Assembly: GCA_023935145.1 (NCBI GenBank)
Contig: CM043700.1
Location: 99,800,400-99,864,399 of the forward strand
Direction: 5' to 3'
From: Bretschneidera sinensis
Lineage: Eukaryota > Streptophyta > Magnoliopsida > Brassicales > Akaniaceae
Length of the DNA: 64,000 nucleotides
Position numbers and translations under genes: made by a program
Shown here: piece by piece, positions 55,885-64,000 of the stretch
How the letters are laid out: every line of letters begins with the position of its first letter
Numbering within the stretch: the stretch's first letter is position 1
Notes under the pieces: model-generated
Database searches by the model: none
Told to the model about the DNA's origin: nothing
What the model saw: the letters and a program-made list of their open reading frames with translations, nothing else

Positions 55885-56756
55885 TGTAACAACTCATCTC
55901 AGACGGGCCCACCCAAGATGGAATCGTCACCTTTCAACATTAAGCATAGACTTATATTTCAACAATTCATAACTCAAAACATAAAATTAATATCACTAAG
56001 AATTATATTTCACTTTATTCATCAAATTCATACTTATATTCCTTTTTTTTTCTTTAGATTTATCATATTTAAAAATATATATTTTTATCTTTTCTCAATA
56101 ATAATTCATTTTAAATTTTATTCACATTTCTTACTTCTTCTCGCTTAACAGAAGTAAAGTGAACTCACCTAGAAGCACAAAGCACACTCCGTGAATTACT
56201 TATTTGCCTTTAGCACTACCTTCAACAACACATACAGATATTTATCATGAAACAAATAATTCTTTAACTAATTATTTCTCTATAACATTAAATTGAAATA
56301 TGGATCTTGTTGGAAACTTACCCTAAATGAGATGAAATCTTGGTATTGAAGTTGGATAATTGAAAAATTTTGAAAGAATTTTCGGCTAGAGAGAAATAAA
56401 GTTAAAGCGAAAAAGAAAAGAAAATGGAGAAAAGATTATTATGGTGTGAGAGAATGAGAGCAGAGAGTTTCAAACTTTGTTCTCTTTTATTATTATTATT
56501 ATTATTTTATTATTTTATTATAAAAATCAAAACTCTTCACGTGAAACATGAAGAGTTGTCATGTTCCTAATTCTTTGTCACTTCATCATTTTTTAATATA
56601 TTAATATATTATTATTTATTATATCATATAATATTATTAAAATTTGACAAACATGGAAATGTGTATATGTTTCCAAATATTCTTGCAGCCTCTAGTTTTT
56701 ATATTAAATGTGAAATTACTAAATTACTCCCACCTTTGAGATGAGGATTTTTTACA
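55885..56756 (-). repeat. 3' LTR of F, with internal deletion
   Basis: It starts TGTAACAACTCATCTCAGACGG and ends GATTTTTTACA. Compared with the other LTR it lacks about 915 bp (the equivalent of about 61957-62874) after AACTCAAAACATA. A TTCACGTGAA palindrome lies near 56535. Confidence 0.85.
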
Positions 56757-57960
56757 ATTCTACACCCCATATAAAAATTCCGTCCTCGAAATTTTCTTAT
56801 TTACATCAGAAAAAAGTTGAGGATATTGTTTTCTTATGTTTGCTTCACGTTCTCACGTTATTTCCTCAAAATCTCGTTTCTGCCAAAGCACTTGCGTTAA
56901 TAGGATGACTTTATTCAGCAAAACCTGCTCTTTTGTATCTAAAATCTTGAATGGAACTTACACAAAAGATGACTCTCCCTGAAATTCTACAGATTGACAT
57001 GGAATCACATGCGACTCATCAAGTTTATATTTACGTAAAGTAGATACATGAAAAACATTATGCAACTGAGCAAGTTCTTAAGGTAATGTCAGTCTATAAG
57101 CCACCAGTCCAATTCTCTCAATAATTTCATATAGCTCAATATACCGAGGACTCAACTTCCCTTTTTATCTAAAACATAGTATTCCTTTCCAAGGAGAAAT
57201 TTTCATATGTACCCAATCACCTACTTGAAATTCAAGAGGCCCTTGTCTCTTATCTGCATAACTTTTTTGTCTACTCTAAGCTGCTCTAAGATATTTTCTA
57301 ATCAATTTGATTCTATCAGTTGTTAAATCTATTAATTCTGGCCCCAACATTTTCCTCTCTCCCACTTTTTCCCAACATATCAGAGTTCTAAATCACCAAC
57401 CATACAAAGCTTTAAATGGAGTCATCCCGATACTAGCTTGGAAATGATTATTATAGGCAAACTCTACAAGGGGTAAATAAGCATCCCAACTTCCAGAAAA
57501 ACTCATTACACATGCCCTCAACCTATCTTCTAATATACATATGACTCTTTCAGTCTGACCATCTGTTTGGGGGTGAAAAGTAGTACTAAATTGCAATTGA
57601 GTACCCATAGTTTACTGAAAACTATCCAAAACCGGGAAGTAAATATAGTATCTCGATCCAAGACAATACTCAATGGTACTCCATGTAATTTCACTATCTC
57701 TGCTACATATAACTCGACTAACTTCTCAAGAATCCAAGTACTTCTAATGGGAAAAAATAAGAAGACTTTGATAATCGATCTATTATTACCCAAACAACAT
57801 CATGACTTCTTTGAGTATGGGAAAATCCTGCAACAAAATCCATAGTCACATTTTTCCAATGATACTCAGGCATAGGAAGAGGTTTTAGTAAACCTACTAG
57901 ATGTATATCCTTTGATTTCACTTGTTGACAAACCAAACATCAAGAAATATATTCCACCAC
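56757..57960 (-). pseudogene. Integrase and C-terminal tail of F, with PPT
   Basis: Minus-strand motifs: CQQVKSKDIHLVGLLKPLPMPEYHWKN, VTMDFVAGFSH (Asp), VVWVIIDRLSKSSYF, SIVLDRDTIFTSRFW (Asp), FHPQTDGQTERVICILEDRL (Glu), LVEFAYNNHFQASIGMTPF, YADKRQGPLEFQVGDWVHMK. A chromodomain-like end follows (VLLNKVI, EEIT). Three frames are used (57936, 57793 and 57608 starts). The PPT is the complement of ATTCTACACCCC at 56757-56768. Confidence 0.87.
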
Positions 57961-58830
57961 ATCCTTCTTTAAACCTGACCACCAATAATTTTGTTTTAGT
58001 CCTTTATATATTTTGTTATTCCCTAGTTATATTGAGTAAATAATATCATAAGCTTCTCTTTAAATTTCCTTTCTCAATTCTAAATCATTTTAAACACATA
58101 TTTGTTGTCCCAACACCACCATATCATCTTCTCGTATTCTAAAGTCTAATCGTTTTCCATTAAATACTTTTTTCTTTATTGCTTCTAAAACCACATCCTT
58201 ACTTTGAGCTTCTAATAGATGATCTATTATAGATGACTTCGCAATCATATTTGCTATCAATCCTCCACTCTCATTTATTTTTAACTTCATTCTCATTCTT
58301 CTCGACACCATTATCAAAATTATACCATGACTCTCCAAAGTAGTTAACCTACCTATCGATTTTTGACACAAAACATCAGCCACTACATTAGCCTTCCCTG
58401 GATAATAATGAGTAGTATAATCATAATCACTTATTAACTCCATCCATCGCCTTTGTCTTAAATTCAACTCCTTTTGAGTAGGTGAATAAGTTAAACTCTC
58501 ATGATCTGTATATATCTCACAAGTAGCTCCATATAAGTGGTGTCTCCAAATTTTCAAGGCAAAAAGTATAGCAACCAACTCCAAATCATAAGTAGGATAT
58601 TTTCTCTCATGGTTTTTCAACTATCTAGAAGTATATGCCACTACCTTCCCATATTGCATTAATATACAACCCAACCCCTGATGTTATGCATCACTATATA
58701 CCACTGATCCTTCATCTTCTAAAGGAAGTACTAACACTATAACAGTTGTCAACTTTTCTTTCAACAACTTAAAACTCTTCTCACGTGCCTTGGACCATTA
58801 AAATCTTACTTCCTTTCTTGTCAGTCTAGT
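57961..58830 (-). pseudogene. RNase H and integrase zinc region of F
   Basis: Open at 58620-58090: [24 protein letters not shown] (Glu), [19 protein letters not shown] (Asp), [28 protein letters not shown], then a long helical linker to VLGQQICV. The stretch 57960-58080 has the remains of the HHCC zinc module in broken frames. The first catalytic Asp lies upstream of 58620 (VVYSD at about 58700). Confidence 0.83.
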
Positions 58831-59600
58831 CAAATGTATTGCAATAATAATTTTTTTTGAATAAATCTTCTATAGTATCCTGCTAACCGCAACAAACTAT
58901 GAATTTCAATCACATTGTTAGGTCTCTCCCAATTCAAAACTGCTTCAACCTTTTGTGGATCTACTGTTACCCCTTCTCCCGACACTACATGCCCCAAAAA
59001 TGATACTTTATTGAACCAAAATTCGCATCTAGCATACTTCACATATAATTTCTTCATTCTAAAAGTTTCCAATGCAATTTCTAATTGTTTCGCATGCTTT
59101 TTCTCATTCATATAATACACCAAAATGTCATCAATAAATACCACCACAAATTTATCAAAGAAAGGTTTAAATATTATATTCATTAAGTCTATAAAAGAGA
59201 CAGGAGCATTTGTTAACCCAAATGGCATAACTAAAAACTCATGGTGACCATGTAGAGTCCGAAAGGCAGTCTTAGGAACATCCCCTTACTTAATTCTCAA
59301 TTGATGATACCCTAACCTCAAATCTATTTTGGAGAATACCCAAACTTCTTATAACTATTGAAACAAATCATCAATTTGAGGTAACAGATATTTATTTCGA
59401 ATTGTTATCTTATTAAATTTTCTATAATTAATACACGACCTTAAAGTCCCATCTTTCTTCTTAACAAACAATATCGGGGCTCTCCAAGGTGATACACTAG
59501 GATGAATAAACTGCTTCTTCAACAACTCCTGAAGTTGTATCTTAAGTTCTTTCAATTTAGTTGGTTCCATTCTATAGGGGGTATATAAATTAGAGTGGAA
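58831..59600 (-). pseudogene. Reverse transcriptase of F
   Basis: [46 protein letters not shown] (usual LCIDYR altered), [12 protein letters not shown], then [32 protein letters not shown] (FIDD intact), [25 protein letters not shown] and [11 protein letters not shown]. Stops lie near 59355 and 59285. Both halves share one frame. Confidence 0.87.
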
Positions 59601-60330
59601 TCACGAACTAAATCAATGGAAAATTCAATCTCTCTACTAGGTGGCAATCCAGATAATTCATCAGGAATCACATCTGAAAAATTTCTAACCATTGATATTT
59701 CCTCTAACTTCATGCCTCCCTTACTAGAATCAATCACATAAGCTAGATAACATTCACACCCTTTTCTCAACCATTTTCTAGTCGTCAAGGCAGAAATAAG
59801 ACAATAGGATAATATTTTATGCTCTCCTTGAAAACTAAACTCTTGATGTCCAAGTATCCGAAATATAACATTTTTTTTTCTAAAACAATCTACCCACATA
59901 TGATGTACAAATAACCAATCCATGACAGAAATAAAGCATTGGGTCGAACAATTCTTTGGTGTCAAGGTAACAGCTATGAATAGTCATTTCTAATATCAAA
60001 TCAAAATCCCAATATTTAAAGGTAACAAATTAACTTCAAATTCTTTATCTCCAATATTTATAATGCATTCCTAGTAAAAATTGTAATCACCCTATATCTT
60101 TTTGTGGGAATCTCAACAACTATTTCATTATACTAGGATAATATGGGTGCATCAACAGATGTCATAAAAGGAATGGACATGAAAGAATAAGTAGCCTTTG
60201 AATCAATTAATATCTTAGTTGTTTTACCAAAGATATAAATTGTACCTGTAACAACACCAAGTAAGGCTTGAGCATCCATTTGAGTAACGACATGAACTTG
60301 ACCTCCCCTCTACTAACTCTGACTATAACG
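59601..60330 (-). pseudogene. Protease of F
   Basis: The complement of about 60190-60240 gives ILIDSKATYSFMSIP, where DSGAT reads DSKAT, so the protease is inactive. WLFVHHMWVDCFRKK, VIFRILGHQEFSFQGEHKIL, RKGCECYLAYVID and [25 protein letters not shown] lead into RT. Several frame changes separate these parts. Confidence 0.82.
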
Positions 60331-61820
60331 TCCCTTCTTTGTCATTGTACCCTGACCTTGAGTTTCGCCTCAAACACTTCCTAATCCATTAACTCGACCT
60401 TGTTGGCCTCTCCTAAAACCTCCAATAGTAACCTTGTCAATTGGTATAGCTCTCAATGGGAAATCCAAACTCTTACGTCCACCCTGACCAAAAACAAAAC
60501 AAGCTAGAGTAGGGCAATCATGAAACAAGTGTCCTACTTGATTACACCTAAAACATACCCTACTTTCCCTGCCTGATACATTACTACCATTTCCACTGCT
60601 TCCTCTACCTGCGACGCTCCCTCATCTACTATAATCTCTCACTGCCATAGGTTGTTTTCCAAACCTAGGAGTTCTTCCTACTAAACTCTAGATAAAATAT
60701 GTCATTGACCCACTCTACTAACTCTGAACAATTGGTTCTTCAGTAAAAGAATGACTCTCTTAAAGAGGACGACCTCCTTGTATCCCAAGTTCAAGGCTAC
60801 CTCCTCTAATACCCTTAGATCTACTTCTCTTATGCCATTCTTGGCATCCTCTAGACTCAAATATATCTTTCTCTACATGAAGTGCCATGTCTATTAGTGC
60901 AGCATAATTAGAATTCTTCAAATAAGAAAGTTGAGAACAAATCTTAAAGTTCAATCCATCCAGAAACTGTTTACACTTCTTTTCTTCAGTATTCACCAAT
61001 TTAAGAACAAACCTAGATAAAGCCACAAATCTTCCATCATATTGGGATACATTCATCACATTCTGTCTTAACTGAATGAAGTCTTTTTCCTGATGTGACA
61101 TATATCTAATAAGAAAGTACTTAGCAAAGAACACCTACTTAAACCTATTCCATGTCAAAGATTGATCTACATCCATACAGAGTCTAAGAAAAATGTTATC
61201 CCACCAATTTAAAGCCTCACCCTCCAATTGAAATGAAGCAAAGGCAACATTTTGCCTATCTATAACTGGTAACACTCCAAGTAAACATTCTATTCGTTTA
61301 ATCCATAATTTACCCTCAAGTGGATTTTCAGAATCCTTAAAAGATGGAGTTTTCAACTTAATAAATCTCACAAAGCTATTCCCCTGTATATCTTGAACAA
61401 AATAACGCTCTCCTATCTATATATCCAGTCCTTCTGGAATTCTAACAGGATCTACTACTAGTGTTGGACTCTACCTAGTCTATTCATCTAACCTATGTTT
61501 TAATTCATCAACTCTATCTTCAGCCTAATTTAGTTTATCAAGAGCTCCTCTCAATTCACTTCTCTCAACTTCAGAGTCTTTCACAATACCACTAGTAATG
61601 CCAGGTGCGTTATCTATATGTACCCATCCAAGAACCATAGAGTCAACCTTAATTTCCTCATCTCTTCTAAACAAAAGGGGTCATCCACGCTCTTAAATAA
61701 GAACATCACCCTTACCTCGATTACGTCCTACTACACTAACTCTAGGTCTACCACGTCCACACGGTATCCTCAGACCTACACAAAAATAATTCATTTTAGA
61801 AACAACATTACCAACTTCAT
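60331..61820 (-). pseudogene. Gag of F
   Basis: One frame from about 61797 with stops: CGRGRPRVSVVGRNRGKG near the start, SFVRFIKLKTPSFKDSENP, IECLLGVLPVIDRQNVAFAS, FQLEGEALNWWDNIF, VFFAKYFLIRYMSHQEKDFIQL, RFVLKLVNTEEKKCKQFLDGL, ALHVEKDIFESRG. The knuckle CFRCNQVGHLFHDC lies at about 60510-60555. This is the same family as the D Gag (VSFASFKLEGENSQWW). Confidence 0.86.
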
Positions 61821-61845
61821 GCAGTCTACAGAACCTTAAACCAAA

Positions 61846-61858
61846 GGCTCTGATACCA
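61846..61858 (-). promoter_or_regulatory. Primer-binding site, initiator-Met tRNA (F)
   Basis: The complement reads TGGTATCAGAGCC, an exact match, four bases from the 5' LTR edge at 61863. Confidence 0.92.
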
Positions 61859-61862
61859 AAAA

Positions 61863-63359
61863 TGTAATGACCCATCCTAAACGGGCCCACCTAAGATGAA
61901 ATTGTCACCTTTCAGTATTAAGCACAAACTTATATGCAATAATTCATAACTCGAAACATATTCACATCATGTACACATTAATTCATTTTTTAGGAGATGC
62001 ATGAATTTTTATACAAAAGTAAACATGTCTATGTAGGATTAATTACAAAACTCAATTACAATAAAAGAAAAGTATTTTCTAAGGATTCCGACCATATGGA
62101 CCCACCTAAGTGCCACGAGTAGAACTCCTATCATAGTACTCTTATAATCTTTCAGCCTTCAACCTAAAATTAATAAATAGAGAGGGGGTGTGAGCTTTAC
62201 ACAGCTCAGTAAAGTACCAATTTACTCATAGTACTCGATTTGTATACTTGAATGAACAATTTTATTTACAACTAATTTACAAGTCATTATACTTCATTTA
62301 ATCATCATATTTCATATCATATCATATTCCTCAATTTCATTCAAATACAGATATCACTCATGATATCTAGTTTAACACTATTCATCTAATTAAATATAGA
62401 TATTACGCATGATATCTAGTGCAACATGATTCTTCTAATTACACATCACAGGATTTTACAATCATATTGATTTATCAACATCTCAATGAGAATATGAATG
62501 AATGCAAATGTATAATCTCTCTCGCCTTTCTCGTATCATATCTCATCACAAATCATTTTATTTCATTTTCATCTATAAATGGGTATCCATATTAGTCTCT
62601 GATACAACTATTAGGGATGTCTCCCTACGTACCGGCACTCACTCATTGAGATCAACCACGGTTCTAGTCTTCCTCGGACCACACCCTTCTTCTTCTTCTG
62701 TGGGCTAGTAATGCATGTACAATAACATATAAGCAAGCTCAAGGATAACAATATTTCAATCAAAAAATTACATCACAATATTTTCAATTTATCACAATAA
62801 TCCAACATATATAATTTACACATCCTTATTCACATCAACTCATCATGTATATACATATAATCAATCATTTCATCAAATTAATATCACTAAGTATTATATT
62901 TCACTTTATTCATTAAATTCATACTTATATTCATTATTTTTTTTTTCAGATTTATCATATTTAATAATATAGTTTTTATCTTTTCTCAATAATAATTCAT
63001 TTTAAGTTTTATCCACATTTCTTACTTCTTTTCGCTTACTAGAAGTAAAGTGAACTCACCTAGAAGCACCAAGCATTATCCGTGAATCACTTCCTTACCT
63101 TTAGTACTTCATTCAACAACACCTACAAATATTTATGTTTTTACCCATCAATATGCATACATAAAAATATTTTAATTCGCACCATAGTTAATTAATTGTT
63201 GTAATTCTCTATGTTATATTAATAATTAATTTTCATTTAATTAAATTATATAACCCAAAATTTTCAAGTATAATCATAATCTTTTCTTTTTATATTCTGT
63301 ACATTATTAACATCCACAAACACATATATTTCATATAAAAATCTAATTTCAGTTAGTAT
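61863..63359 (-). repeat. 5' LTR of F, cut by Athila G
   Basis: TGTAATGACCCATCCTAAACGG onward. It matches 55885-55963 and then 56004 to about 56240 of the other LTR around the 915-bp gap. Non-coding. The far end lies beyond element G, outside the window. Confidence 0.87.
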
Positions 63360-64000
63360 TGATAAGTGCTTAAATATTTATATTTAAGCCCCTTAATTTA
63401 TATTTGTTAAGGTCTTAGTTTGTGTTATTTCATCCTATTTTATCTCTTTTCTGTGTTTACTGTGTTTTTCTAGGTTTTTTGAGCATTATGGAATTATCTA
63501 GCTTAAAGAGCAGAAGTTTTGAGTGGCATATGAAGACTTAAATCCCACATCGATTAGAAACACATTCTGCATCCCACATCCCACATCAGTTGGAAACACA
63601 TTGCACTCATGGAGTTTCCCTATAAAAGCCCCATTGCACTTCATCTTCGGGTGTGGATCTCGAAGGCTTTGCTATCAAGGGGGGAGAGCGCCGCACAGCA
63701 AACACAAAAAGAAGAAAAAACAAAAAGATGAGCTACAAGTGTAATTTCTCTCTCAAAATATTTTCAGCTTTAATTTATTTCTTTTGTGTTTTAAAGTTTA
63801 ATGTTTAGCACTTTAATTGTGAAATTTATTTTCATAATCATGAGAGGCTAAAACCTTCATCTAAGGTTGATATTTTCATATATGTTCGTACGATTCCGAC
63901 ATTTTTGTATTGATGTTCTATTTCAGTTCAATTGTTTGAGCAAATTCTTATGATTGATTGTTTTGTTTATAAACTATTCAAATTGGATATTCGATGTGTT
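63360..64000 (+). repeat. Start of an Athila LTR (element G), runs off the right edge
   Basis: TGATAAGTGCTTAAATATTT, a 10-bp stem-loop (63368-63389), RTCCCACATCG elements, TATAAAAG at 63621, and the shared block GAAGGCTTTGCTA. The CGATCG cluster of A and B is absent. Orientation is plus. Whether it is a solo LTR or a whole element cannot be seen. Confidence 0.85.
63541..63628 (+). promoter_or_regulatory. USE-like elements and TATA (G LTR)
   Basis: AATCCCACATCG at 63541-63552 and ATCCCACATCA at 63578-63588. TATAAAAG starts at 63621, 32 bases after the second. Confidence 0.6.

Larger units (their letters stand above)
55885..64000 (-). mobile_element. Tekay/Del-like Ty3 retrotransposon F (continues past the window)
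   Basis: LTR 55885-56756, PPT, then on the minus strand gag-PR-RT-RH-IN between 61800 and 56770, PBS at 61846-61858, and a second LTR from 61863 that is cut at 63360 by Athila G. LTR edges TGTAAC/TGTAATGACCC and coding motifs resemble D, but the two are clearly separate lineages. All frames are broken. Confidence 0.88.

Overview
This window is plant nuclear DNA, most likely from an eudicot (inference), made almost entirely of LTR retrotransposons inserted into one another. I found no host gene, rRNA or tRNA gene. The tRNA-like signals are primer-binding sites (PBS). All coding regions are retroelement gag/pol pseudogenes with stops, frameshifts or large deletions, so nothing here looks autonomous.

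Layout. 1-807: minus-strand Athila-type remnant 'H' (gag plus an LTR piece). 808-3790: minus-strand Copia-type remnant 'I' with one LTR (2196-3790). 3791-5363: LTR-like sequence containing a large inverted repeat. 5364-55884: outermost host element 'T', a non-coding minus-strand Tat/LARD-like element. Its internal part is 6299-9692, and its right LTR (from 9693) has been split three times.

Tower 1 in T: a Tekay/Del-like Ty3 element 'D' (11256-33090, +). Its 5' LTR carries Athila 'A' (12420-about 24915, +), and A carries Copia 'J' (16244-21840, -). Tower 2 in T: Copia 'E' (33155-55579, -) carries Athila 'B' (37676-54453, +), whose 5' LTR carries Athila-like 'C' (38158-45401, -). At the right, Tekay-like 'F' (55885 to beyond the window, -) interrupts T, and Athila 'G' (63360 to the window end, +) interrupts the second LTR of F. 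Target-site duplications support several insertions: ATCAG for J, TGCAG for B, CAAAC for E, and imperfect ones for C and D.

What stands out. (1) Copias J and E share the same deletion through the reverse-transcriptase palm, suggesting a non-autonomous subfamily copied in trans. (2) Athila LTRs of A, B and G carry a plant snRNA-type upstream element (RTCCCACATCG) about 33 nt before TATA, the spacing of Pol II snRNA genes. (3) Every Athila-type LTR starts with a stem-loop whose arms change in compensating pairs between elements. (4) The 3' non-coding regions of B and C share hairpins, a duplicated stem-loop and repeated polypurine tracts. (5) CG-rich palindromes around CGATCG cluster in Athila LTRs.
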